DNA from: a bacterium
GTDB lineage: Bacteria > UBA9089 > CG2-30-40-21
NCBI GenBank assembly: GCA_030018795.1
Contig: JASEHA010000003.1
Span: 1-28,769, forward strand
DNA length: 28,769 nt
Direction of reading: 5' to 3'
The position numbers and the translations under genes are program-made. Below are positions 14,718 through 22,769 of the stretch, piece after piece; the stretch's first letter is position 1; each line of letters opens with the position of its first letter. The notes beneath the pieces are model-generated. The model saw nothing but the letters and a program-made list of their open reading frames with translations, did not search any database and had not been told where the DNA came from.

Positions 14718-15709
14718 AGATAGTAAAACAAATAATTAAATTTCTTTTGGTTTATACGGGTGTGATAGACTTAATACATTATTTTATAACCTCAAGGTTG
14801 CCAGCATGTATTATCTGGAGGTATCATTCGGTGCTTGATATTAAGGATGGGGATGTTTTGTATGCCAGTCCATCTATCACTGTTTCTCCTAAGGAGTTTG
14901 AGAGGCAGATAAGATATTTATCTAAAAGATACAATATTATTTCCTTAGATGAATTGGTTAGCTCTATAAAGCGTGGATGTGTTCCAAGAAACTCTCTGGT
15001 TATTACCTTTGATGATGGATACAGGGATAATTATCTGTATGCATATCCTATACTGAAAAAATATAGAGCAACAGCTACTATCTATTTAACTGCAAATTGT
15101 ATCGGGACTAATAAGATGGTATGGATGCATAAGGTGCTTTATATGCTGCAAAAGACACAAGAAAAAGGGATAGAAGTTAAGGGGAAATTATATCAACTTG
15201 GGGATAGGGACAATGTTTTGAAGGCTTGCAAGATAATTGGTGGTATGGTAAAGGGGATGAAGAGTATAAAAGAAAGGGATGAGTTTTTGGATGATTTGAT
15301 CAAAAGACTGAAAGTAAACGTTGAAGGGGTTGATAATCTGATGTTGAAATGGGAAGATGTGTTAGCCATGAAGAAGGATGGCTTTTCATTTGGTGGACAT
15401 ACATTAACACATCCTAATCTGCCAAGCTTGTCTCGAGAAGAGATGAGGAAGGAAATTGAGGAATCAAAAAAGGTTATAGAAGAGAGGTTGGGAGAACCTG
15501 TAATATTATTTTCCTATCCCAATGGTGGGGCAACCTCTCATTATAATGAGGTTGTAAAAGAAGTAGTTCAGGAGTGCGGGTATGTAAATGCTACCACTTC
15601 TGATGGTGGAGTGGTAGATACTAATAGTGCTTTATATGCTATGCCTCGATGGGGTGTAGATAATTTATTGGATATGGCGATAGGAAGTGTGATAGAAAAG
15701 TTAAACTGA
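14714..15709 (+). CDS. NodB-type polysaccharide deacetylase (CE4)
   Basis: A 331-residue carbohydrate esterase expected to remove N- or O-acetyl groups from the glycan. Motif 1 is TFDDGYRDN (98-106) with catalytic and metal Asp100/Asp101. The metal-binding motif 2 is HTLTH, with His229 and His233. A YPNGG segment stands in for motif 3. Between motifs 1 and 2 is an insertion of about 110 residues with an MVWMHKVLYML start, often seen in CE4 proteins of capsule loci. The N-terminus is hydrophobic (about 8-27), so it may be membrane-anchored and not a cleaved secreted protein. All metal ligands are present, so it is probably active. It overlaps ugd by ATGA. Confidence 0.9.
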   Translation: MKIVKQIIKFLLVYTGVIDLIHYFITSRLPACIIWRYHSVLDIKDGDVLYASPSITVSPKEFERQIRYLSKRYNIISLDELVSSIKRGCVPRNSLVITFDDGYRDNYLYAYPILKKYRATATIYLTANCIGTNKMVWMHKVLYMLQKTQEKGIEVKGKLYQLGDRDNVLKACKIIGGMVKGMKSIKERDEFLDDLIKRLKVNVEGVDNLMLKWEDVLAMKKDGFSFGGHTLTHPNLPSLSREEMRKEIEESKKVIEERLGEPVILFSYPNGGATSHYNEVVKEVVQECGYVNATTSDGGVVDTNSALYAMPRWGVDNLLDMAIGSVIEKLN

Positions 15710-15866
15710 ATGTTTACACACAGCCCTGCGGTAAAATGCCAAAAGAAAAATGATTCGATGGATGATAATGATAGGGGGTAAGCATTGCATAGGTGCTGTG
15801 TCTTTACTTTTGCAAACATTATGTTGACTTTGCAACGCTCTCTATCTTAAAATAGGAGAAGCAGTA
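15710..15866 (+). other. 157-base gap inside the operon, before asnB
   Basis: This is the largest gap within the plus-strand locus. A 23-codon ORF (15710-15781) starts with an ATG directly after the deacetylase TGA but has no good ribosome binding site. Two near-identical CTTTGCAA/CTTTTGCAA words lie 20 bases apart (15807-15815 and 15828-15835). ACACAGC (15718-15724) is inverted as GCTGTGT (15795-15801). TTGACT at 15824 has no acceptable -10. No clear promoter or terminator was found. Confidence 0.5.
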
Positions 15867-17786
15867 ATGTGTGGTATTTGTGGTGTTTATGAATTTGATA
15901 AAGATGTAAGGGTTGAACGATCTTTGATAAAAAACATGTGTGATGTATTGGTTCATCGAGGACCAGATGAGGAAGGGATATACCTTGATAGAAATATAGG
16001 TATAGGACATAGACGATTAAGTATTATCGATTTGTCTACAGGACATCAGCCACTTTGCAATGAGGATGGAACTATCTGGATTGTTTTTAATGGAGAGATT
16101 TATAATTATTTGGAATTAAAGGAATTTTTAATCCAAAAAGGTCATGTTTTTAAGACAAATAGTGATACAGAGACTATAGTTCATCTCTATGAAGAAATGG
16201 GAAAGGATTTTGTTTCTCGATTAAGAGGAATGTTCAGTGTTGCTATCTGGGATTCCTTAAAAAAGCGAATTATCTTAGCTCGAGATCGATTAGGGAAAAA
16301 GCCTCTTTATTACTTTATCAATGAAAAAAGATGTCTTTTTGGTTCAGAACTTAAAGCTATTCTTCAAGATGTGCGAGTACCGAGAGAGATTGATTTTGAA
16401 GCTATGGATGATTATTTTTCCTTTTTTTGTGTGCCTGGAGAAAAGTCTATATTTAAGAGGATACAAAAGTTGCTTCCTGGACATATTTTAATTTGTAGCC
16501 AGGAGAAGGTTGAGATAAGGGAATATTGGGATGTAATTTTTGACGAACAAGGTAAGGAGGGAGAAAGGTATTATAAGGAAAAGTTAGAGGAATTGTTAGA
16601 GGATGCAGTAAAATGTCGATTAATTAGTGAGGTATCTCTTGGTGCTTTTTTAAGTGGAGGAATTGATTCAAGTGTTGTGGTAGGATTGATGAGTAAATTA
16701 TTAAAAGATCCTGTGCTAACAACAACTATTGGATTTGAGAAAAAAGAGTTTGATGAGTCTGAATTTGCCAGAACTGTTGCAATGTCTTGTCATACTGATC
16801 ATCATGAGTTGATTGTGAAGCCTGAAGCTGTAGAGATGCTTCCAAAGCTTATTTGTCATTTTGACGAACCATTTGCTGATGCCTCTGCAATACCAACCTA
16901 TTATGTTTCAAAGAAGGCTAAGGAGTATATTACTGTAGCTTTAACTGGTGATGGAGGTGACGAGGTATTTGGCGGATATAATGAGTATCGACAGGTGTTG
17001 TTTGAACACTTTATTTCTTCGTTTCTTCCTGGTTTTATGAAAAAAGATGTAATCCCATTTTTACTTGGATGTTATCCAAAACAAAACAGTTGGTTGTCAT
17101 CTCTGTTTCGAGGTAGAGATTTTTTTAGAAGTTTAAGTACTCCATTTGAAATATTTTATTTAGAACATAAACTGCGATTTCAAGTTGAAGATAAGAATCA
17201 TATGTACAGCCATGATCTTAAGTCAAAAATAGGCAACTATAATGCTATTTCTGTATTAGAGCCGTATTTTAAAAGGGTACAGGGAATGAATATTCTTACG
17301 CAGATGCAATACCTTGATTTGAAGACATATCTTCCTAATGATGTGTTAGTTAAGGTTGATAGAATGAGTATGGCTGTTTCTTTAGAAACAAGATGTCCTC
17401 TTTTAGATCACAAGGTAGTAGAATTTGCTTTTCAGGAAATTCCTGCAAACTTAAAGTTGAAATGTAACCAGTCTAAATATATATTAAAGAAAGTGATGTG
17501 GGATTGGTTCCCAGCAGAGATTAGAAAGAGAAGAAAAAAGGGATTTAGTGTGCCAGTAGCCCATTGGCTTCGAGGGGAGCTTAAGCCAATAGTAGAAGAA
17601 ATATTATTTGATAATAGGAGCAGGCAAAGGGGATATTTTGATTTTAATTATCTTCAATCAAGATGGAAACAGGTGCAGGAAGGGCAAAGGGGAAGTATGC
17701 CCAAGCATTTTTGGGCATTGTTAATCTTTGAATTATGGTGCAAAGTTTATCTGGATGGATTGGCAATGAATGAGTTAAAGGTATAA
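15867..17786 (+). CDS. asnB: Asparagine synthase-like glutamine amidotransferase
   Basis: A 639-residue class II amidotransferase. The N-terminal glutaminase starts MCGICGVYEF with nucleophile Cys2, then HRGPDEEG, GHRRLSIIDL, FNGEIYN and SDTETIVH. The synthetase domain has the pyrophosphatase loop SGGIDSS (263-269) and the downstream GDGGDEVFGGY. Glutamine supplies ammonia to a carboxylate activated with ATP. In exopolysaccharide loci such enzymes may amidate a sugar acid instead of aspartate. The sequence resembles the amidotransferase 1 group found beside exosortase A, and with ugd next door a uronic-acid substrate is plausible but not shown. Cys2 is directly after the start, so the ATG is certain; AGGAGAA lies 6 bases upstream. 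Confidence 0.92.
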   Translation: MCGICGVYEFDKDVRVERSLIKNMCDVLVHRGPDEEGIYLDRNIGIGHRRLSIIDLSTGHQPLCNEDGTIWIVFNGEIYNYLELKEFLIQKGHVFKTNSDTETIVHLYEEMGKDFVSRLRGMFSVAIWDSLKKRIILARDRLGKKPLYYFINEKRCLFGSELKAILQDVRVPREIDFEAMDDYFSFFCVPGEKSIFKRIQKLLPGHILICSQEKVEIREYWDVIFDEQGKEGERYYKEKLEELLEDAVKCRLISEVSLGAFLSGGIDSSVVVGLMSKLLKDPVLTTTIGFEKKEFDESEFARTVAMSCHTDHHELIVKPEAVEMLPKLICHFDEPFADASAIPTYYVSKKAKEYITVALTGDGGDEVFGGYNEYRQVLFEHFISSFLPGFMKKDVIPFLLGCYPKQNSWLSSLFRGRDFFRSLSTPFEIFYLEHKLRFQVEDKNHMYSHDLKSKIGNYNAISVLEPYFKRVQGMNILTQMQYLDLKTYLPNDVLVKVDRMSMAVSLETRCPLLDHKVVEFAFQEIPANLKLKCNQSKYILKKVMWDWFPAEIRKRRKKGFSVPVAHWLRGELKPIVEEILFDNRSRQRGYFDFNYLQSRWKQVQEGQRGSMPKHFWALLIFELWCKVYLDGLAMNELKV

Positions 17787-17825
17787 GAGTGTTGCGTAAG
17801 TGGAGATACTACGAGGAGAAAATAA

Positions 17826-19331
17826 ATGGAAATAATTTTTGGAATAATAGGAATATTAATTATATGCCTTATAATAGGTGTATGGATATATAAGTTAATG
17901 GAAAAAGGTGTCCATGTTTGGGGAAAAGAGTATGTAAGATTTGAGATATATAAGAGATTTCAGCAAAAACCAAAATTACCTATACACATTATGTTTATGT
18001 TTACGGATCATTATGAGCCTTCGTGGAGAAAGGCAACGATAGAAGTGGAACATCAGCGAGTAGATGATTGGGTTGAAAAATATCCTGTTTTAGCCTCTAA
18101 ACATCAGGATAGTGATGGTAAATGTCCACAACATACATGGTTTTTTTCATTTCATGAGTATCGGATGGAGCATCTTCAAAAACTTTCTGGTTTATGCTAT
18201 CATGGGTTTGGTGAGGTAGAGGTTCATCTTCATCATAATTATGATACCTCTGATGGATGTGAGGAAAAGCTTAACAAGTGTAAGGAATTATTTTCTCAAC
18301 ATGGGGGATTAATTACTTGTGAAAAAGATCCAGAAGTTACTTATGGATTTATTCACGGAATGTTTGCTCTGGATAATTCAATTCCCAGACATTGCGGTGT
18401 AAATGATGAGCTCCAGATTCTAAAGCAGACAGGATGCTATGCAGATTTTACCTTTCCAACATCATTAAAGGTTTGTCAGTCTGCAAAGATTAATAGTATT
18501 TATTATGCAACAGATGACCCAGAAAAACCAAAATCGTATAACACAGGGATAGATGTTGAAAAGGGTAGAAAAGAGACGGGTGATTTAATGATTGTTCAGG
18601 GGGCATTAAGTATAAATTGGAGAGTTTGGCCAAAGTTGTTATATCCATATCTTGATACAGGCATAATTACACATGATAATCTTCCGGTAAAAGAACGGGT
18701 TGATTTATGGGTTAAGGATGGGGTTTGTGTAAAGGAGAAGCCTGAGTGGAAGTTTGTTAAGGTGTATAGTCATGGTACGCAGGAAAAGACAAGAGATGTT
18801 CTTCTTGGAGAACCAATGGATAGGATGCATACCTATCTGCGAGAGAGGTATAATGATGGGATTAATTACCAGCTTCATTATGTGACAGCTAGAGAGGCAT
18901 ATAATATCATTAAGGCAGCTGAGGCAGGGATGGAAGGCAATCCAAACGATTATAGGGATTATTTGATTAAGCCGTATGCCAATACAAGGATTTTGTCCAA
19001 TGTCTTGTATCAACTTCAATCGTATACAACGAATTCTGTGGCAATAAAAATAATAGAAGATAAGCCTGTTGAACTTGAGCTTAAGAATCATGTGGTTGAA
19101 AGGATAGAAGGAAATATTACGGAAATAGATCTCAAAATGGAAATTTTGGATAATAGTCTTTTAGTAAAGATTAGTGGGTTGGGTAAGGCGAGGATAACAT
19201 TTAACCTCGCAGAAAAAATAAAAGATATAGGGGATATTTCTTTTCTCGGTGTAAAAGAGAATAAATGGAAATATTTGATGAATGTGGAGTTGATTAATGG
19301 AAAATCGATTGAGACGAGATATGAGTTGTAA
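17826..19331 (+). CDS. Membrane-anchored deacetylase-like protein of unrecognised family
   Basis: I do not recognise an established name for this 501-residue protein. A single membrane helix (about 2-23) is followed by a soluble part. Conserved-looking metal-ligand-like motifs are MFTDHYEPSW (57-66, Asp61/His62), HTWFFSFHEY (103-112), EVHLHHNYDTSD (132-143, His134/His136/His137) and GFIHGMFALDNS (174-185, His177). This order of an Asp-containing strand end followed by a His-x-His motif resembles a diverged NodB/CE4 barrel. The last about 100 residues look like a beta-rich accessory domain. GAGGAGAA lies 6 bases before the ATG. It sits after asnB and before a kinase-like gene and a second atypical deacetylase-like gene. 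Likely role is modification of the glycan at the membrane; the enzymatic activity is inferred only. Confidence 0.6.
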   Translation: MEIIFGIIGILIICLIIGVWIYKLMEKGVHVWGKEYVRFEIYKRFQQKPKLPIHIMFMFTDHYEPSWRKATIEVEHQRVDDWVEKYPVLASKHQDSDGKCPQHTWFFSFHEYRMEHLQKLSGLCYHGFGEVEVHLHHNYDTSDGCEEKLNKCKELFSQHGGLITCEKDPEVTYGFIHGMFALDNSIPRHCGVNDELQILKQTGCYADFTFPTSLKVCQSAKINSIYYATDDPEKPKSYNTGIDVEKGRKETGDLMIVQGALSINWRVWPKLLYPYLDTGIITHDNLPVKERVDLWVKDGVCVKEKPEWKFVKVYSHGTQEKTRDVLLGEPMDRMHTYLRERYNDGINYQLHYVTAREAYNIIKAAEAGMEGNPNDYRDYLIKPYANTRILSNVLYQLQSYTTNSVAIKIIEDKPVELELKNHVVERIEGNITEIDLKMEILDNSLLVKISGLGKARITFNLAEKIKDIGDISFLGVKENKWKYLMNVELINGKSIETRYEL

Positions 19332-19343
19332 GGGGAAAGAATT

Positions 19344-20417
19344 ATGACAGATTATACGGTAGTCCTAACTCCTTTAATCATAAAGGAGACAAAGATTAAT
19401 GATATTTTAGGATTTTTGCAGCAGGGGGAAGATGAATATTTCAAGACAAAGGTTCTAAATTTTGAAATTCTTCGGTTTGAAGAACGTCCTGCTTCTCAGC
19501 TATTTAATATCAAGGTATTGCTGGATTCAGGCAGTAAAAATATCTTTGTAAAGATAAGTAAGCTACGGAGCAATATATCCATAGATGATCTACAAAAAGA
19601 GATTGCCATGGAATATGAGATTGGAAAGATGGTGTCCGATCATCTTTATGAAACAAATAAATATTCTGCGATTAAGATGATTGTTTGCTTTCCAGAGTAT
19701 TATGCTTTGGTAACTGAGGAATGTCAGGGAGATTTATTAAATTCGATAATTATAAAGCATGGTAAATTATATCCGAATAAACAAAGGTGCAATTATCTTA
19801 AAAGTATATGTTATAACTGTGGATTGTTGCTTAAAAATATTCATGATACAACCTTACAGGATGAAATATTTGATCTTCATGAGTTGATAGAGTATATTGA
19901 TATCAGGCTAAAGAAATCGGTGGTAGACGAAAGAATAGTGTTTGATGAAAAAATGAGGCAGGGGATTCTTAAATATTTAAGAAAACAGATACCAATGATT
20001 AGCAAGGACGATTTAAGGGTAGTAGGGACACATGGGGATTTTGGTCCAAACAATATATTAATTGAGAATCAAACAGTAAAGATTATGGATTATGCGGATT
20101 TTCAATATGATTCTATGTATCAGGATATAACCTATTTTTATCAACGGCTTGAAAACCTTATGCATAACCCTATTTTTAGACCAGTGACAATTCATGCCTT
20201 GCAGGATGCTTTTTGTCAGGGATATAGTTCTGAGATAATTATCAACAAACCAATCTTTATGATGTTTAGGGTAAGACATGTGATTAATAATTTTCGTTCA
20301 ATTTTAATGGGTACAATTGTACCACAGGGTAAACAATTGCCGTTTTATAAAAAGATATTTAATGAAATAATATGTAAAAAATATATTGAATGGCTGTCTA
20401 AGGTTTGTAAAATATGA
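19344..20417 (+). CDS. Aminoglycoside phosphotransferase/choline kinase-like kinase
   Basis: A 357-residue protein with the APH kinase fold. It has the ATP-anchoring Lys in NIFVKIS (64-70 region), the catalytic loop THGDFGPNN (229-237, with Asp232 as base and Asn237), and the metal-binding IMDYADFQ with Asp249. These are the Brenner-type motifs of the phosphotransferase enzyme family. Nothing suggests antibiotic resistance. In polysaccharide loci such kinases may phosphorylate sugars, choline-like groups or glycan intermediates. The gene follows the 501-residue deacetylase-like gene after 12 bases and overlaps the next one by ATGA, which suggests the three act together. Substrate unknown. Confidence 0.8.
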   Translation: MTDYTVVLTPLIIKETKINDILGFLQQGEDEYFKTKVLNFEILRFEERPASQLFNIKVLLDSGSKNIFVKISKLRSNISIDDLQKEIAMEYEIGKMVSDHLYETNKYSAIKMIVCFPEYYALVTEECQGDLLNSIIIKHGKLYPNKQRCNYLKSICYNCGLLLKNIHDTTLQDEIFDLHELIEYIDIRLKKSVVDERIVFDEKMRQGILKYLRKQIPMISKDDLRVVGTHGDFGPNNILIENQTVKIMDYADFQYDSMYQDITYFYQRLENLMHNPIFRPVTIHALQDAFCQGYSSEIIINKPIFMMFRVRHVINNFRSILMGTIVPQGKQLPFYKKIFNEIICKKYIEWLSKVCKI

Positions 20418-21673
20418 TTGGGTTAAGTAAGAAAAAAATAAAATGGTTGTTGATATTAGTAAAAGATAATATAAAGATAATCTGGATATTTTTATCTGAT
20501 ATCTTTGGATGGAGATTTAATCCTGAAAAGATACTGCCTATTGTTTATTTGCATAAAAAAGATGATAAAGAGGGGAGAATATTTTTTCTGTTAACAGAGG
20601 ATAATGAAATTCCAAAAGGGGTTATCTATGGAGGATCTGTTTTAACTCCATATGAAATGGAGATAACCTTAATACGAAAATTGGAATTATCTGATAAGAT
20701 TGCTAATAAATATGGAGTCAAGTGGACACATTTTGTTGATATTGGAAGTAGTTTATTGTTGCTAAAATGGGTTGCAGGGGTTTCAAATAACAAAGAATGG
20801 ATAAAATTATATGAAATGCGTAAACAGACATTGATTGATTCATATAAGGGTGGAAATGATATTCAATTACATATTCATAGCTATAATATTCCTGGTTCAC
20901 CTGATTTTAGATGGGAGTATGATTCTGTTAAAAATGCAGTCTATAGACAGAAAAATGATAAAAAAAAGAAGGGACGAACCTTTGGTGGGTGGGCAAGACA
21001 ATATAAGGAAAAAGGGAATGGGCAGGAACCTTTTACACGGCATGGCAGTTTAGAGTATGGAAAAAAAACATTGGAAGAAATATTTTGTCCATATTTTTCT
21101 GATTATAAGGTTACTTGTTTTAGAGCTGGTGGATGGGATATTGGTGATAGTGAAGCAGAGCTTAAGAAAAGTTTTTTATCTTTATCTGAAGCAGGTATTA
21201 TGATAGATAGTAGTATTACTAAGGGTTCGATTAGCAAGGCAAGATGGTTAACTGATTATGGAATGACATTTGAAGTAGGTGCCAGAGTTGATAGAAATGC
21301 ATATCAGGTAATGATTCAGAGGGATAGTAAAGAAACGAGGGATGTTTTTGAATTACTTCCTACGCAGCCAATTGCCTTACTGGGAACATCTTCAGGATAT
21401 ATAACCTCTCTGGATGATCCTTGTATAGTGGAGAATATTTATAAGCGTCTTTTGAATAAAAATGGAAAAATAAAGCCAGGACTTCATTTTATTGTAGAGA
21501 TGTTTCATATTCATAATATTGTGGGCGATGAGACATGGGACAATCTTGTCGAGGGAAGAGGAGATATGGGAAGGATGGAGGATCATTTTCGATATCTTAC
21601 TGAACATTGTCCCAAAATAGAGTGTTTGACCATGACAGATGCTGCAAGATTGGTAATGAATCTTAAAGATTAA
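20414..21673 (+). CDS. Second atypical deacetylase-like protein
   Basis: A 419-residue protein I cannot name. The N-terminus has a hydrophobic stretch (about 11-32) that may associate with the membrane. The body shows NodB-barrel-like features: DIQLHIHSYN (149-158, His153/His155), CFRAGGWDIGD (235-245), whose RAGG segment resembles the Arg-containing motif 3 of carbohydrate esterases, and a late FIVEMFHIHN segment. The TFDDG motif of active CE4 enzymes is not recognisable; HFVDIG (106-111) occupies an approximately suitable place. It shares the His-x-His logic, but little else, with the 501-residue protein two genes upstream. It may be a de-N-acetylase acting on the lipid-linked glycan, or a degenerate relative. 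ATGA overlap with the kinase gene. Confidence 0.6.
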   Translation: MIGLSKKKIKWLLILVKDNIKIIWIFLSDIFGWRFNPEKILPIVYLHKKDDKEGRIFFLLTEDNEIPKGVIYGGSVLTPYEMEITLIRKLELSDKIANKYGVKWTHFVDIGSSLLLLKWVAGVSNNKEWIKLYEMRKQTLIDSYKGGNDIQLHIHSYNIPGSPDFRWEYDSVKNAVYRQKNDKKKKGRTFGGWARQYKEKGNGQEPFTRHGSLEYGKKTLEEIFCPYFSDYKVTCFRAGGWDIGDSEAELKKSFLSLSEAGIMIDSSITKGSISKARWLTDYGMTFEVGARVDRNAYQVMIQRDSKETRDVFELLPTQPIALLGTSSGYITSLDDPCIVENIYKRLLNKNGKIKPGLHFIVEMFHIHNIVGDETWDNLVEGRGDMGRMEDHFRYLTEHCPKIECLTMTDAARLVMNLKD

Positions 21674-21686
21674 AAGGAATTAGGTT

Positions 21687-22769
21687 GTGAAAAAAAAGAT
21701 ACTTCAAATAGGTTCTTATCCTCCGCCTATGGGCGGGGTATCGATGCGGATAAAGGTACTCAAAGAGTATTTGATTGAGTTAGGTCATAAGTGTGTAGTT
21801 TTAAGGGTTGGAGAGGGTATGAAGGTAAGGGCAGAGGGATGTGTTAATATTACTGGTGCAGTAGATTTTGCTGTAAAGGTGTTCAGATATTTGTTGGATG
21901 GATATGTGATACATATGCATATTAATGGAAAGAGCTTGAAATCATTGTATATGGCTTTATATACTCAAGGGTTGAGTATTCTTTTTTTTAGGAGGGCATT
22001 TTTAACATTTCATGCTGGAGCACAACAAAAATATTTCCCTAAAAATAAGAATATATTTTTTACCATAATGTTGCATCTTATATTTGTTTTATCAAGAAAG
22101 ATTATTTGTAATGCTCAACCAGTTAAAGAAAAGATCATGGAATACGGAATAAGTAACGGTAAAATTTTTCCTATTCAAGGTTTTACCTCAAGATATTTAC
22201 GATTTGAACAGATGGTCTTAACTGAGGAAATAGAGGTATTTCTTCAACAGCATGATCCTGTATTATTTTCATATCTTTGTTTTTTTGAGGAATATACAGT
22301 AGATTCGTTCATAGATGTTATGGAGGAATTAAGAAAACAATATCCAATGATTGGTTTTATGTTGGTATTGCGGGTTGAAGATAATAAAGATGAGTTTTTA
22401 AAAACTATAAAAGAAAGGAAACTTGATAATAGTATTTGTTTGAGCAGCAACCTATCTCATGATGAATTTTTAACATTGGTTCAACGAACAAAGATGTATA
22501 TAAGAACCCCGCCAGATGGTATTTGTTCATCAGTTTTAGAAACCATTGCCTTAGGGGTGCCTGTAGTAGCATCAAGAAATGAGTGCAGGCCAGCACAAGC
22601 TATTTTATTCAGTTTTGGTGATAGGAATGATATGCTGGAAAAGATATTATATGTTCTGGATAATTATGAAGAGGTAAAAAAGCATCTTAAGTTTGAAGGC
22701 AAGGATTCACTTGATGAAGAGATTGAATTATTAACAGGAGAGAAGGGAGAGAAAGGAGAGAAAGAATAA
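21687..22769 (+). CDS. GT4-like glycosyltransferase
   Basis: A 360-residue GT-B glycosyltransferase. The N-terminus reads KILQIGSYPPPMGGVSMRIK (4-23), the acceptor-side glycine loop of family 4 enzymes. HMHINGKS and FLTFHAG follow, and the donor-site region reads DGICSSVLETIALGVPVVAS. The first acid of the E-x7-E motif is Asp here, which is conservative but unusual. The gene starts with GTG after AAGGAA and 13 bases from the previous stop. Its last ten residues are GEK three times and E, encoded by a 9-base tandem repeat that also provides ribosome-binding sequence for the next gene. Sugar specificity unknown. Confidence 0.8.
   Translation: MKKKILQIGSYPPPMGGVSMRIKVLKEYLIELGHKCVVLRVGEGMKVRAEGCVNITGAVDFAVKVFRYLLDGYVIHMHINGKSLKSLYMALYTQGLSILFFRRAFLTFHAGAQQKYFPKNKNIFFTIMLHLIFVLSRKIICNAQPVKEKIMEYGISNGKIFPIQGFTSRYLRFEQMVLTEEIEVFLQQHDPVLFSYLCFFEEYTVDSFIDVMEELRKQYPMIGFMLVLRVEDNKDEFLKTIKERKLDNSICLSSNLSHDEFLTLVQRTKMYIRTPPDGICSSVLETIALGVPVVASRNECRPAQAILFSFGDRNDMLEKILYVLDNYEEVKKHLKFEGKDSLDEEIELLTGEKGEKGEKE
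22737..22763 (+). repeat. Three 9-base GGAGAGAAR units at the end of a glycosyltransferase gene
   Basis: GGAGAGAAG, GGAGAGAAA and GGAGAGAAA follow one another at 22737, 22746 and 22755. They encode GEKGEKGEK in frame just before the terminal Glu and stop codon. The GGAG of the last unit is 11 bases from the ATG at 22770, so the repeat both codes for the protein tail and forms a purine-rich landing site for ribosomes on the next gene. Confidence 0.85.

Noticed and set aside
15824..15852. TTGACT-17-TTAAAA as promoter of asnB
   Set aside because: The -10 matches only 3 of 6 bases and the start would fall in the ribosome binding site.
19344..20417. Antibiotic resistance gene (aminoglycoside phosphotransferase)
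   Set aside because: Only the general kinase motifs match. The position inside a polysaccharide operon and translational coupling with its neighbours point to a role in glycan synthesis.
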